Shown: positions 8,198-17,411, counted from the stretch's first letter. The stretch: DNA of 64,000 bases from Corynebacterium camporealensis (GCF_000980815.1 NZ_CP011311.1:1813815-1877814), one strand, 5' to 3'. Notes: a model not told the origin generated them from the sequence alone. Made by a program: numbers and translations.

Positions 8198-9627
8198 GCC
8201 TGCTCAACGTCACCGACCTCCACATCCCGGACCTGCTTGGTCCGCTGAGCTTCAAACTCGACGCCGGGGAATCCCTGGGCATTATTGGCGAATCCGGCTC
8301 CGGTAAGACACTCACTGCGCTTTCTGCCATGGGGCTTTTGCCACAGAACCTACACGCGGAAGGTTCCATCCTCTTCCAGGATGAAGAACTCATCGGGATG
8401 TCTGACAAGCAGGCTCGCACCCGCCGTGGCACGCACATGGCTATGGTCTTCCAAGAGCCGATGACGGCGTTGGATCCGCTAATGCGCATCGATAAGCAAT
8501 TGCGCTACGCCGGGGTCAAAGACATCACCGCCGCACTCGAGGAAGTCGACCTCAATCCGAAGCTGCGCCGTCGTTTTCCGCATGAGCTATCCGGTGGCCA
8601 ACGTCAACGCGTGCTCATTGCCATGGCGATGGCGCGTCGTCCGGAACTACTCATCTGCGACGAACCCACCACCGCCCTCGATGCCACAACCCAGGCCGAG
8701 ATCCTACGCGTACTCAAGCAAGTCACCGCTAACCATGGCACCGCCTTACTGTTTATCTCCCACGACTTACGCGTTATCCACCAGATGTGCCCAGAAGTCC
8801 TGGTCATGCAAAACGGCCACATCGTCGAAGCAGGATCTACCGACGACATCCTGCATAACCCGCAGCACGACTACACCCAGAAACTCGTCGCTGCCTCCCG
8901 CGCCAAGGACCCCGCCGCTGCGCCGCAGACTAGCGATGCCATCATAAGGCTGCGCGAGGTCAGCAAAACCTTCGGCAACACCACCGCCTTAGAACCACTA
9001 ACCCTCGATATCCCCCAAGGCGCCCGCCTGGGCATCGTCGGCAGCTCCGGCTCCGGTAAGACCACCCTGCTCAAACTCATCGCCGGACTAGAAACACCCA
9101 CCAGCGGCGACATCACCGTCAACGGTCGCGTGCAAATGGTCTTCCAAGACCCCCAAGGCTCACTCAACCCCCGCCTGCCGATTTGGAAGTCCATCGCCGA
9201 ACCGCTGGGCGGGACGCCCAGCGGAGAGGCTCGTCGTAAAGTCGCTGCCATTCTCGAGGAAGTAGGTATCCCGGCGGACGCGATGGACCGCTTCCCACAT
9301 GAGTTTTCTGGTGGCCAGCGCCAGCGCATCTCTATCGCGCGTGCGGTGATTGCTGAGCCCAACATCCTCCTTGCCGATGAAGCCGTCTCCGCCTTGGATG
9401 TGTCCGTGCGCGCACAAGTCCTTGATTTGCTGACCCGCTTGGTGGAAGCCCACGGGTTGACCTTGGTGTTTATCTCCCACGATTTGGCTGTGGTGCGGCA
9501 GGTCTGCCACAGTCTTGTCGTCGTCCATGCCGGTCACGTGGTGGAGACCGGTCCAACTGAAGAGATTTGGAACAACCCGCATGACAGCTATACGCAGCAG
9601 CTGCTCGCTGCTGCTACTAAGGAATAA
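8194..9627 (+). CDS. ABC transporter ATP-binding protein with two fused ATPase domains (DppD-DppF type)
   Basis: This 477-residue cytoplasmic ATPase carries two complete nucleotide-binding domains in one chain. Domain 1 has Walker A GESGSGKT (about residue 32), signature LSGGQRQR (about 132) and Walker B LLICDEPTT. Domain 2 has Walker A GSSGSGKT (about 286), signature FSGGQRQR (about 370) and Walker B ILLADEAVS. In Dpp/Opp systems these are often two proteins; here the fusion supplies both. The first domain is shorter than usual between Walker A and signature. The stop at 9627 ends the operon. Energising the adjacent importer is the clear role. Confidence 0.93.
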   Translation: MSLLNVTDLHIPDLLGPLSFKLDAGESLGIIGESGSGKTLTALSAMGLLPQNLHAEGSILFQDEELIGMSDKQARTRRGTHMAMVFQEPMTALDPLMRIDKQLRYAGVKDITAALEEVDLNPKLRRRFPHELSGGQRQRVLIAMAMARRPELLICDEPTTALDATTQAEILRVLKQVTANHGTALLFISHDLRVIHQMCPEVLVMQNGHIVEAGSTDDILHNPQHDYTQKLVAASRAKDPAAAPQTSDAIIRLREVSKTFGNTTALEPLTLDIPQGARLGIVGSSGSGKTTLLKLIAGLETPTSGDITVNGRVQMVFQDPQGSLNPRLPIWKSIAEPLGGTPSGEARRKVAAILEEVGIPADAMDRFPHEFSGGQRQRISIARAVIAEPNILLADEAVSALDVSVRAQVLDLLTRLVEAHGLTLVFISHDLAVVRQVCHSLVVVHAGHVVETGPTEEIWNNPHDSYTQQLLAAATKE

Positions 9628-9712
9628 GTACTTTCCTCAACTAGCTAAATTTGCCCAGCGGAGTAGACTCTTCCGGTGCCTTAATTAACCGCCGGAAAGG
9701 AGCGCTCCACAA

Positions 9713-11395
9713 GTGAATGCCGAAGCTGCCTACCCGCTTCCTGCCAAGCCGAATCCCCGGCAGCTTCTATTCACCTACAACACCAATGTGCGGCGCTGGC
9801 CCGGCGCGCTGCGTGCCATGTTGGCCATCCTCATCCCCGGCGCTTTCGCGGTTGCCAGCGGCAACGACAAGGCCATCTTGTTGTGTGCTGCCGGTGCTTT
9901 TGCCGTGATTTACGGTGAGGGCCATCCTTTCCGCACCCGATTGCGCGTCATGGTGTCTGCGGCCACGCTGATTACTTTGGCATCGACTGGCGGCATCTTG
10001 GTCGGCAAACTCGTCTTTGCTCCTGGCCACGGGCATTGGTGGTTGTTGCTCGCCGGCTTTTATACCGCTGCCATTGGCGTCATCGGTGCAACCTTGCAGA
10101 ACGGCCTGCGCTTGCCAGTGCCGGGCTGTTTCTTCATCGTCATGGTCGGCGGTGGTTCAACCATGCTGGCGCGTACCGATACCGCCGTATGGGAGGTCTT
10201 GGGCTGGACGCTGTTTTCCGCCGTGGTCGCCTGCATCATCGGTATGTTCCCTGCGCTGTTAGATAAGCGCGGTCCGGAACGCTCTGCGGTGGAGGCTGTC
10301 GAGAAGACCGCAGAATCCTTCTGCACGGCTGACGATGACATCCTCACCAAGCACCACCAGGCCCAAACTGCTACCTCGAATGCGTGGCAAGCACTTGCCG
10401 ATGCCGGGCATATCCGCGGCGGCCGCGTCGTCTCCACCGACCCGGAAGGCCTGGTGCAGCGTGCCCAGGATGCACAGCAGCGCATCGTCCAGCACAACTT
10501 GGAGCTCAACTTAGGTGCCAAGTCAGAAATGCTGAACGACGACGGCATCGCCTTCGACCCACGCCGCACCGCCATCCCGCACACCCGCCCGACGGGCCGC
10601 TACCGTTTGTATCGCTCTGCCGTGCGCAACTCCCATGCGGTGGTAACGGGTGAAAAGGTCGCGATTGCCAGCATCATCACCGTCATTATCAGTGTGAGCC
10701 TTGGTTTCGACCGTCCCGACTGGGGTGCTGTCTCCGCCCTGCTGGTGCTGCAGTGGGGACCAGACCACATCCCGGGCACGGTCAAAGGCATTCAGCGCAT
10801 GATTGGCTCGATCCTGGGTGTCGGCCTGTTTACCCTAATTCACTTCTTTGGCGTGCAGGGCTGGTCGCTGCTTATCGTGCTGGCAATCTGCCAGTTCTGC
10901 GCGGAGATCTTCATCGCTCGTAACTACGCGCTCTGCCTGGTCTTTTCTACCCCACTGGCTCTACTGATGGGCAACTCCGCGGGACGCGCACTGGGCGATA
11001 TCGTCACCGCCCGCTTCGCCGAGATTTTCATCTCCGTGGCCGTGGCCATGCTGGTGCTGTGGTTCTTCAAACCGCGTGCTGTGGTCAACAACCACTACCG
11101 CCTGCAAGAACGCGTTATCGAATCGATGTCCACCCTGCTGGGTGCACTGCACATCCGCACTCCGGAAGAAGCACTGGCTGCACGCCGTGACCTGCAATAC
11201 GAGCTGCTGTCTGAACGCCGCGCGATGGTCTCACTTGCCATCGACAATCAAAAAGAAGTCAGCCAATTCTGGCACCGCCACATAGCGTTGCAGCAAACCG
11301 GCTACTTCCTGCTGGACTTCTGCTCCGCCCACCCCGACCGCGCTGCCACCCGCAGCGAGCTCAACGTTCTCGTGACGAAGATTCGAGAGGCATAA
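9713..11395 (+). CDS. FUSC-family integral membrane protein
   Basis: This 560-residue protein has two blocks of about five to six transmembrane helices, roughly residues 25-185 and 310-460. They are separated by a soluble region and followed by a helical cytoplasmic tail. This fits the FUSC (fusaric-acid-resistance/YccS/ArAE-like) family, generally linked to efflux of aromatic acids or other small molecules; the substrate here is unknown. The GTG at 9713 is chosen with AAAGGAG about ten bases upstream. A small hairpin (ttccgg at 9672 / ccggaa ending 9697) lies just before that ribosome site. The 85-base gap after the ABC operon and a TAGACT box near 9664 suggest a separate promoter. Confidence 0.8.
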   Translation: MNAEAAYPLPAKPNPRQLLFTYNTNVRRWPGALRAMLAILIPGAFAVASGNDKAILLCAAGAFAVIYGEGHPFRTRLRVMVSAATLITLASTGGILVGKLVFAPGHGHWWLLLAGFYTAAIGVIGATLQNGLRLPVPGCFFIVMVGGGSTMLARTDTAVWEVLGWTLFSAVVACIIGMFPALLDKRGPERSAVEAVEKTAESFCTADDDILTKHHQAQTATSNAWQALADAGHIRGGRVVSTDPEGLVQRAQDAQQRIVQHNLELNLGAKSEMLNDDGIAFDPRRTAIPHTRPTGRYRLYRSAVRNSHAVVTGEKVAIASIITVIISVSLGFDRPDWGAVSALLVLQWGPDHIPGTVKGIQRMIGSILGVGLFTLIHFFGVQGWSLLIVLAICQFCAEIFIARNYALCLVFSTPLALLMGNSAGRALGDIVTARFAEIFISVAVAMLVLWFFKPRAVVNNHYRLQERVIESMSTLLGALHIRTPEEALAARRDLQYELLSERRAMVSLAIDNQKEVSQFWHRHIALQQTGYFLLDFCSAHPDRAATRSELNVLVTKIREA

Positions 11396-11437
11396 AGAAA
11401 CGCACTAAGCGCTTACCGCAAGTAAGTGCTTAGTGCG
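11396..11437 (-). terminator. Terminator of the YedE-TusA / short-ORF transcript
   Basis: A 16-bp stem with one G-U pair (cgcactaagcgcttac / gtaagtgcttagtgcg, 11401-11437) is followed on the minus strand by TTTCTTT. The stop codon of the 34-codon ORF lies inside the stem. It also separates this transcript from the convergent FUSC gene. Confidence 0.75.
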
Positions 11438-11534
11438 TGGTGACGTTGAATAGCAGCGAGCTATCGAGCAGGTGCTCTTCTTCGATATCAAAGACTGCGA
11501 AGGCCGGTAGTTCGGCGTTAGGCACTGGAGGCAT
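11430..11534 (-). CDS. Putative 34-residue small protein downstream of the YedE-TusA gene
   Basis: The minus strand carries ATG at 11534, 34 sense codons and TAA at 11430. The peptide begins MPPVPNAELPAFAVFD, continues with an acidic IEEEH stretch and ends FNVTTH. GAAAGG lies about eight bases upstream of the ATG, codon third positions are C-rich as in neighbouring genes, and the stop falls inside a terminator stem; all three argue for a translated gene. It lies 71 bases after the YedE-TusA stop on the same strand and is probably co-transcribed. I recognise no family. A degraded gene remnant is the alternative. Confidence 0.45.
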   Translation of the reverse strand: MPPVPNAELPAFAVFDIEEEHLLDSSLLFNVTTH

Positions 11535-11585
11535 CGAATCCAACCTTTCAGGCGTAGCTAGATAAACCACAAAGCTGGATTCGAT
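11532..11585 (-). promoter_or_regulatory. Long-range hairpin enclosing the start of the 34-codon ORF
   Basis: A perfect 10-base inverted repeat (atcgaatcca at 11533-11542, tggattcgat at 11576-11585) spans the junction between the YedE-TusA gene and the short ORF. In the minus-strand RNA the second arm covers the AT of the start ATG, and the GAAAGG ribosome site lies in the 33-base loop. This could control initiation; function is inferred. Confidence 0.4.
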
Positions 11586-11605
11586 ATTAGCCCACTGGGA
11601 TGGTT

Positions 11606-13036
11606 TTAGCCTCCCTTCACCACCGTCATCTGCCAGCCGGCATCGCTGACCCGCTTAAAGTCTTCGACGGTGTGGCCTTCATCGGCAGCCCAGGCCGGAA
11701 TGGAATCGGTGGCCTGGGTGCAGTCGAAGTCGATGACCAGGGCTTCGCCCGGCTGAAGTTCAGCCATGACCTGCTTGGCTTCGATCAGCGGGAAGGGGCA
11801 GACCGCGCCAAGAGTGTCCAGTGCGTAGCGGCCATTGCCCAGTGGGCGAGCCTTCTCTGGAGTCTTCGGCTTGGTAGCCAAGGAGACTGCGCTAGTGGCG
11901 TTAACCAGGTTCAGCTGCGGAACGGAGACGTTGTCGTCGTTAGCTGCGCGGTTCTGTGCGGACTCGCCACCGGTATTGACCGGTGCGTTGTCCATGGCAT
12001 CGGTGGTGTTGTAGTTCGCGGTCGGCTGGCCGGAGTTGGCCTTGCGCGGCTTGAGCCACAGTTTGGCGCCGAAGCCCACGCCAAGGGCGATGAACAGCAG
12101 TGCAATCCAGCCCTTGAAGCTGAACAGGGAGGTCTCCACCATGCCGTTACCGACGGTGCAGCCACCGGCCAGGGAGGCGCCAACGCCCATCATGATGCCG
12201 CCACCGATGGAGCGGTACGCGGTCTGTGCATCGGGAACGCGAACGCGGAACTCGCCGGCAACCTTGGCGGCGATGAATGCACCGATGAACAGGCCGATGA
12301 CCAGCATGGTGCCCCAGTTCATGTAGGAGTCATCGCCGGTAGTCGACCAGCGCATCACGTCAGCAGACGGGGTGGTGATACCCAGGCCAGAGTTACGGCC
12401 GGTAGCTGCCGAGAGCGGGAAGGCAATGGTGCCGATGATGCCGACCAGGATGGCGGCGGTGTACATCGGCAGTGGCTTGGAGTACCAGGGCTGACCTAAG
12501 TCGAAGGTCTGGCGACCGGCGTCCTTCAGGCGGTAGTGGCGCCACAGGAAGAAGGTAATAACCCAGACCACGGCCACCAGCATCCACGGCGAGATGCCCA
12601 AGAAGCCGTGAATGGTGGTCAGGTCGGTCTCCCACTGCTTGAACCAGCCATCAAAGCTTTCCAGCGGGCCGGACTTCATGGCCGCAGCAGACAGGCCGTA
12701 GAACAGCAGTGCAATCCAGGAACCCACCAGGCCCTCTGCGGAGCGGTACCAGGTACCGGAGGCACAACCACCCGACAAGATGATGCCCATACCGAAGATG
12801 AAACCGCCGATCATGATGGCCGCCGGAGTGAAGTTGCTGATTTCTGGGGAGATGATTCCCAGTTGGGTCAGCAAAGTCAGACCGAAAGCATGGACGGAGA
12901 TAAGGATCATCAACGCGGTAAAGCCGCGCCAGGTCTTGTTCATGAAAATGTCGCGCAGCATGCCCGTGACGCAGAAGCGTCCGCGCTGCAGGACGGCACC
13001 GAATACGACACCCACGGCTAAGCCGGTAGCAATCAT
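11606..13036 (-). CDS. YeeE/YedE-family sulfur transporter fused to a C-terminal TusA-like domain
   Basis: This 476-residue membrane protein is made of two family modules. Residues about 1-340 are a YeeE/YedE (thiosulfate-uptake, TsuA-like) channel with about nine or ten helices and the repeated Cys/Gly motifs GRFCVTG, LSGGCASGTWYR and LAGGCTVGNGM, whose cysteines carry sulfur across the membrane. A linker of about 65 residues leads to a TusA/SirA domain (about 405-476) with the CPFP motif, Cys413 being the predicted sulfur carrier. The fusion would hand imported sulfur directly to a cytoplasmic persulfide carrier. The ATG at 13036 has AAAGGTG upstream. It diverges from the BCCT gene and is followed by a short ORF. 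Confidence 0.87.
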   Translation of the reverse strand: MIATGLAVGVVFGAVLQRGRFCVTGMLRDIFMNKTWRGFTALMILISVHAFGLTLLTQLGIISPEISNFTPAAIMIGGFIFGMGIILSGGCASGTWYRSAEGLVGSWIALLFYGLSAAAMKSGPLESFDGWFKQWETDLTTIHGFLGISPWMLVAVVWVITFFLWRHYRLKDAGRQTFDLGQPWYSKPLPMYTAAILVGIIGTIAFPLSAATGRNSGLGITTPSADVMRWSTTGDDSYMNWGTMLVIGLFIGAFIAAKVAGEFRVRVPDAQTAYRSIGGGIMMGVGASLAGGCTVGNGMVETSLFSFKGWIALLFIALGVGFGAKLWLKPRKANSGQPTANYNTTDAMDNAPVNTGGESAQNRAANDDNVSVPQLNLVNATSAVSLATKPKTPEKARPLGNGRYALDTLGAVCPFPLIEAKQVMAELQPGEALVIDFDCTQATDSIPAWAADEGHTVEDFKRVSDAGWQMTVVKGG

Positions 13037-13222
13037 GGAATCACATGCACCTTTACTGAAAGAGAAGTATTTGAGGCCTTGACTCTAGCCGTTTACATAC
13101 CAACTTGTCTAGTAACAGTGAACATAGCGTTCTGTGGGTGATTTCGACCGCAAACATTTGCAATTATCTAAGTATCGGGAAAGATAGGCAAAGTCTCTAC
13201 CCTTTCGATCCCAAGGATTCCC

Positions 13223-15076
13223 ATGGCGAAACCCTCTAAGAATTCGCGCACTGTGGGCTTATACCCGCATAACATGCACCCTGGCTTAGTCCCTGGTATC
13301 GGCGTTGACGAGCAACGCAACAAATACGGCCTGGACAAGCCACTCTTTTTCATCACCGCAGTGGCCATCGTCGCGTTCATCACGTGGGGCATCATCAACC
13401 CCGATGGTGTCGCTGCGGCGTCTGACACCGCTTTTGACTGGGCAATGACCAACGCCGGCTGGTTGCTCAACATCGCAATGATCATGGCTATCATCACGAT
13501 GGCCTACATTGGCTTCTCCCGCTTAGGCCGCATCAAGCTAGGCCGCGATGACGAAGAACCAGAATTCGGACTTTTCAGTTGGGTCGCCATGATGTTCGGC
13601 GCCGGCATCGGCGTGGGCATTTTCTTCTATGGTCCTTCTGAGCCGCTCTCCCACTACGTCACTCCACCACCGAATACCGTGGAAGCGGAAACGGCCGAAG
13701 CCATTCACCAAGCAGCTGCTCAGTCCAACTACCACTGGGGTATTTCCCCGTGGGCTGCCTACTCCATGGTGGGTGCAGCGATTGCCTACTCTGCTTACCG
13801 ACGCGGCCGCGTTCCCCTGATCTCGTCCGTATTCAAGCCCTTGTTTGGCTCCAAGGACACTGACGGCCCACTGGGCAAGCTCATCGATATGCTCGCCCTG
13901 GTCGCCACACTCTTCGGCACCGCCGCCACTTTGGGTATTTCTGCCATTCAGATCGGTGAGGGCGTGAGCATCGTTGCTGGCATCGGTGAGCTCGGCAATA
14001 ACGTACTCATCATGATCATCGCCGTTCTGGGCTGCGGTTTCGTGGTATCTGCCACCACCGGTGTGGCCCGCGGCATTCGCTACCTGTCGAACCTCAATAT
14101 CACCCTGACGCTGAGCCTGATCGCGTTTGTCTTTATCGTTGGCCCGACGCTCTTCCTACTCAACCTGATTCCGTCTGGCATCTTGGTCTACCTCGATGAG
14201 CTGCTGCCGATGATGGCGAAATCTCTGTCCTGGGGCGATGAGACCATCGAATTCCAGTCCTACTGGACCGCGTTCTACTGGGCATGGTGGATTGCCTGGA
14301 CCCCGTTCGTCGGCATGTTCGTGGCACGCATCTCGCGCGGTCGCACCCTGCGTGAATACACCATGGTCACTGTCTTTGCACCAACGCTTATCCTGATTCT
14401 GGCTTTCACCATCTTCGGTGGCACCGCCATTACCTTCAATCAGGAAGGCCTCGACGGATTTGATGGCAGCGCGTCGAATGAAGAAATCCTGTTCAGCATG
14501 TTCGGTAACCTGCCGCTGGGCTCGATTACCCCATTCATTCTCATCTTCGTCCTCGCAGTGTTCTTCATCACCTCTGCGGACTCCGCCTCCGTCATCATGG
14601 GCACGATGTCCGCAAAGGGCGATCCGTCACCGAACAAGCTCGTAGTCATCTTCTGGGGCCTGTGCATGATGGGCATTGCCATCGTCATGCTGCTTACCGG
14701 TGGCGAAGAAGTCCTGTCTGGCTTGCAGAACCTCACCATCCTCGCAGCACTTCCATTCAGTGTGGTCTTGATCGTTATGATGATTGCCTTGATTAAGGAC
14801 CTGCATTCTGACCCGATGTTTATCCGCCGCACCTACGCCCGTACTGCTGTGGAAAATGCAGTGCTGCGCGGTATCGAAGAACACGGCGATGACTTCGAGC
14901 TCTCCATTGAGCACGCCCATAAGGGCCGCGGTGCAGGTGAAGACTTTGATTCCGCAGCCGACCGCTACACCGAGTGGTATCAGCGCACCGACGAAGAAGG
15001 CCGCGACGTCGGCTATGACTTCGAAACCAAGACCTGGGCGGATGGCTACGACGAGGACAAAGACAAGGACAACTAA
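13223..15076 (+). CDS. ectP: BCCT-family glycine betaine/ectoine/proline-type transporter
   Basis: This 617-residue Na+-coupled osmolyte symporter has twelve predicted helices between about residue 35 and 530. The BCCT signature is seen in WAWWIAWTPFVGMFVARISR (about 352-371) and the glycine-rich GAGIGVGIFFYG (about 127-138), which resembles the substrate/Na+ helix of BetP. A hydrophilic, acidic C-terminal tail of about 80 residues follows. The length, and the link to the brnQ/luciferase-like neighbourhood, fit corynebacterial EctP better than BetP or LcoP, but the substrate range is inferred. The ATG at 13223 has AAGGA six bases upstream. A 186-base divergent region separates it from the YedE-TusA gene. 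Confidence 0.88.
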   Translation: MAKPSKNSRTVGLYPHNMHPGLVPGIGVDEQRNKYGLDKPLFFITAVAIVAFITWGIINPDGVAAASDTAFDWAMTNAGWLLNIAMIMAIITMAYIGFSRLGRIKLGRDDEEPEFGLFSWVAMMFGAGIGVGIFFYGPSEPLSHYVTPPPNTVEAETAEAIHQAAAQSNYHWGISPWAAYSMVGAAIAYSAYRRGRVPLISSVFKPLFGSKDTDGPLGKLIDMLALVATLFGTAATLGISAIQIGEGVSIVAGIGELGNNVLIMIIAVLGCGFVVSATTGVARGIRYLSNLNITLTLSLIAFVFIVGPTLFLLNLIPSGILVYLDELLPMMAKSLSWGDETIEFQSYWTAFYWAWWIAWTPFVGMFVARISRGRTLREYTMVTVFAPTLILILAFTIFGGTAITFNQEGLDGFDGSASNEEILFSMFGNLPLGSITPFILIFVLAVFFITSADSASVIMGTMSAKGDPSPNKLVVIFWGLCMMGIAIVMLLTGGEEVLSGLQNLTILAALPFSVVLIVMMIALIKDLHSDPMFIRRTYARTAVENAVLRGIEEHGDDFELSIEHAHKGRGAGEDFDSAADRYTEWYQRTDEEGRDVGYDFETKTWADGYDEDKDKDN

Positions 15077-15087
15077 GATTTAAAGGT

Positions 15088-15453
15088 ATGAGCCTTCCTA
15101 ACGAAGCTGTTCTTGATGGCTACACCTTGTCCGAACAGCACGCGATTGACCACGAGTTCCTCATGCAAGGCTCGCCATTGTCCATCATTGCCATTCTCGG
15201 CATGGGTCTGATTGGTCTCGCAGTGCTGTGCCGGCTGTTCTACATGCCCGGCGCGCCCATTGCGGGCATCGCCGGTGTGGTCATGGTGCTGCACAAGATC
15301 TGGTGGATGCCGATTTCCCTGTGGCAGCAATTCGATGACTTCCAGGTCTTCGGTTACACGCTGCGCTACTATCCGACGTTCTGGGCGATGGAGACCCTTA
15401 TCGTCGCCGTGATGGCGATTGTGGGTGTGATCGCCATCTTTGTGCGCCGTTAG
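15088..15453 (+). CDS. Small membrane protein of unknown function
   Basis: This 121-residue protein has a hydrophilic N-terminus of about 30 residues and about three hydrophobic segments (about 31-50, 53-70 and 98-118). It starts eleven bases after the BCCT transporter stop and is probably co-transcribed with it, so an accessory role for that transporter is possible but unproven. AAAGG lies only one base before the ATG at 15088, unusually close; translation may depend on coupling, or a different start may be used. The stop codon overlaps the stop of the convergent response-regulator pseudogene by two bases. Confidence 0.7.
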   Translation: MSLPNEAVLDGYTLSEQHAIDHEFLMQGSPLSIIAILGMGLIGLAVLCRLFYMPGAPIAGIAGVVMVLHKIWWMPISLWQQFDDFQVFGYTLRYYPTFWAMETLIVAVMAIVGVIAIFVRR

Positions 15454-16123
15454 CGCGCTTCCAGCACCGCAATCGCAATGTGAATGCGGTTAGTGACTTC
15501 GAGTTTGTCCATGATGTGCTTGATATGGGTTTTCACCGTGGTGGTGGAGATATAAAGCCGCTGGGCAATCTCGGAGTTGTTTAATCCCTCAGCAACTAAC
15601 TGAGCAATTTCTTTTTCGCGCTGGCTCAAACAAGCCAGCGCAGTTTTCTTTGTGCCCGTGGATTCTGCTTCTTTCGAAGCGGTTCTTCCTGGTCGCCTGC
15701 TGATTCTGCTGCCATGAGTTTCGGCAGGACTTGCGGGCTTAAGATTTGTTGGCCTGCAGCACCAGCCCGCACGGCAGCAACCAGCGCTTCCGGCTTGGTC
15801 GTCTTCAGCAAGAATCCAATGGCACCGGCACGCAGTGCGTCCAAGATGAATGCGTCGGTATCGAAAGCCGTCAGTATAACCACGGGCGTGCGCCGGTCGA
15901 GTGGCTGTGCCGAATACAGCGTGCGCAGCGCAGTAATGCCATCCATGACCGGCATGCGGATATCCATGAGCACGACATCCGGGTCGGTCTTTTCAATGAC
16001 AGCGACCGCATCGCGGCCGTTGGAGGCTTCCCCGACGATGTCGATAGCGGGTGCGCCGTCTAAGACCAGGCGCAGACCATTGCGCATGAGGTCTTCATCA
16101 TCAACGAGTACTAGTCGCAGCAT
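15450..16123 (-). pseudogene. NarL/LuxR-type response regulator, broken by a one-base frameshift
   Basis: The gene starts at ATG 16123 with a receiver domain (MLRLVLVDDEDLMRNG; phospho-Asp in DVVLMDIRMP). The frame is lost after GDQEEP and ends at 15626. The LuxR helix-turn-helix continues in another frame from about 15680 to TAA at 15450: LSQREKEIAQLVAEGLNN, SEIAQRLYIS, VVKTHIKHIMDKL. Losing one base near 15680-15690 explains it. If real, phosphorylation is uncoupled from DNA binding and the regulator is inactive; a sequencing error is the alternative. The sensor kinase lies directly upstream (TAA then ATG, no gap), so the two formed one two-component operon. Confidence 0.85.
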
Positions 16124-17305
16124 TTATGCCTCCACGGGAACATACAGTCGCAGAACAAACGGATCCTTCTTTTCTACGCTTACTGCGCCACCAACGGATT
16201 CCAAACGCTGTGCGATGCTGACTAGTCCCTGGCCACTGCCCTTGCCCGACTGACCGGGATTGGGGTTGGACATGACGATGCATGCTTCATCGTCAGTTTC
16301 CTGTTCAACAGTGACCGTCACGGGCTTGCCCGGCGCGTGCTTGCGGGCATTGGTAAATCCTTCACGCACACAACGAGTCACGGCTTGCTGGGTTTGCTGT
16401 TTCAGCGGTGGCAGTTCGAGGTTCTCAGCGTGGACATCGTCGCCAGCAGCACGTGCCTCAGCAACAAGTTCTTCGACTGTTGCCGTGGTCGTATCCGTGG
16501 AACGAACCGTAGCGAGTACGCCTCGCATCTCATCGACAGCTGCCTCAGCTTCGTTCTGGATGGTCGAACCAATCTTCTTCCGCTCTTCTTCGCTTAAATC
16601 ATCGCGGTAGTTCAGCGCACCCGAGTACACCGAAATCAGGCTCAAACGGTGCGACAAACCATCGTGGATATCACGAGCAATGCGGTCGCGTTCTGCCTCC
16701 TGTGCGTTGTGCACTCCCTCGCGGCGTTGCTGACGAAGAGCACCACGGTAGTGACCGATCAGGAACAGAATTACCAGCAGGACGAAGAACACAATGTAGG
16801 TCATGAGCCACTCAGCCCAATACGGCTGATCCTCCAGTTCAGTCGGACCAGCATCGGGTGGCAGCAACAAAAATACGGTGTACGCCGAAATCGCCACCGC
16901 AACCGCTGACAATGACCAGCGCCAGGAACCACGCGAGCACACCGAAATGAACACCACGATGAAAATAGGCAAAGTGGAAATATTGAAACCCAGGGCAATG
17001 ATGATCAAGCCAGCGATCAAACTAGCGGGGTGTCCCACGTAGCGTGGTTCAAGTGCTGCTTCGCGCTTATCATGATGCAGCGCTACCGGGGTGAGAACGA
17101 GCAGTCCCACCATCAGCAATAGCGACATCATCATGCCTTCAATTTGTTCTTCCGTGACCTCACGATCCGCGGGGATGCTTAGAACCGTAACCAGCACGAA
17201 ACCAAGTGCAGATAGAGCAACAACAATCAGGGCGGTTTGCCACCACTTACGCTGTGGGATGACGCCGCCGACGTCGAGATTCTTTTTCTTCTTGTGTTGA
17301 GTCAT
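16124..17305 (-). CDS. Two-component sensor histidine kinase (NarL/HisKA_3 type)
   Basis: This 393-residue membrane kinase is the partner of the adjacent response regulator. It has about five or six hydrophobic segments in residues 25-195 and almost no extracytoplasmic sensor domain. A coiled region follows, then the HisKA_3 dimerisation box with the phospho-acceptor histidine in RDRIARDIHDGLSHRLSLIS. The C-terminus is a HATPase domain (NARKHAPGKPVTVTVEQ and GSGQGLVSIAQRL). ATG 17305 is preferred over upstream in-frame codons because the preceding 62 residues are Arg/Pro-rich and unlike a protein. TAGACT lies about ten bases upstream, suggesting a leaderless message. The signal sensed is unknown. 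Confidence 0.87.
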   Translation of the reverse strand: MTQHKKKKNLDVGGVIPQRKWWQTALIVVALSALGFVLVTVLSIPADREVTEEQIEGMMMSLLLMVGLLVLTPVALHHDKREAALEPRYVGHPASLIAGLIIIALGFNISTLPIFIVVFISVCSRGSWRWSLSAVAVAISAYTVFLLLPPDAGPTELEDQPYWAEWLMTYIVFFVLLVILFLIGHYRGALRQQRREGVHNAQEAERDRIARDIHDGLSHRLSLISVYSGALNYRDDLSEEERKKIGSTIQNEAEAAVDEMRGVLATVRSTDTTTATVEELVAEARAAGDDVHAENLELPPLKQQTQQAVTRCVREGFTNARKHAPGKPVTVTVEQETDDEACIVMSNPNPGQSGKGSGQGLVSIAQRLESVGGAVSVEKKDPFVLRLYVPVEA

Positions 17306-17372
17306 AAGACGCAGTCTATGGCTGCGCCTATGCGGTGGCATCCTGCGCGGGGATGATTCTTGATTCGTGAAT

Positions 17373-17390
17373 ATCCTCCTGGTGGAGGAT
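17373..17390 (-). terminator. Possible weak terminator after the amidohydrolase gene
   Basis: A 7-bp stem (atcctcc / ggaggat) with a 4-base loop lies 22 bases beyond the amidohydrolase stop, between it and the kinase gene. There is no clear T-run, so it is only a candidate. Confidence 0.3.
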
Positions 17391-17411
17391 GCCAGGTGGT
17401 GTGGTGTTTGG

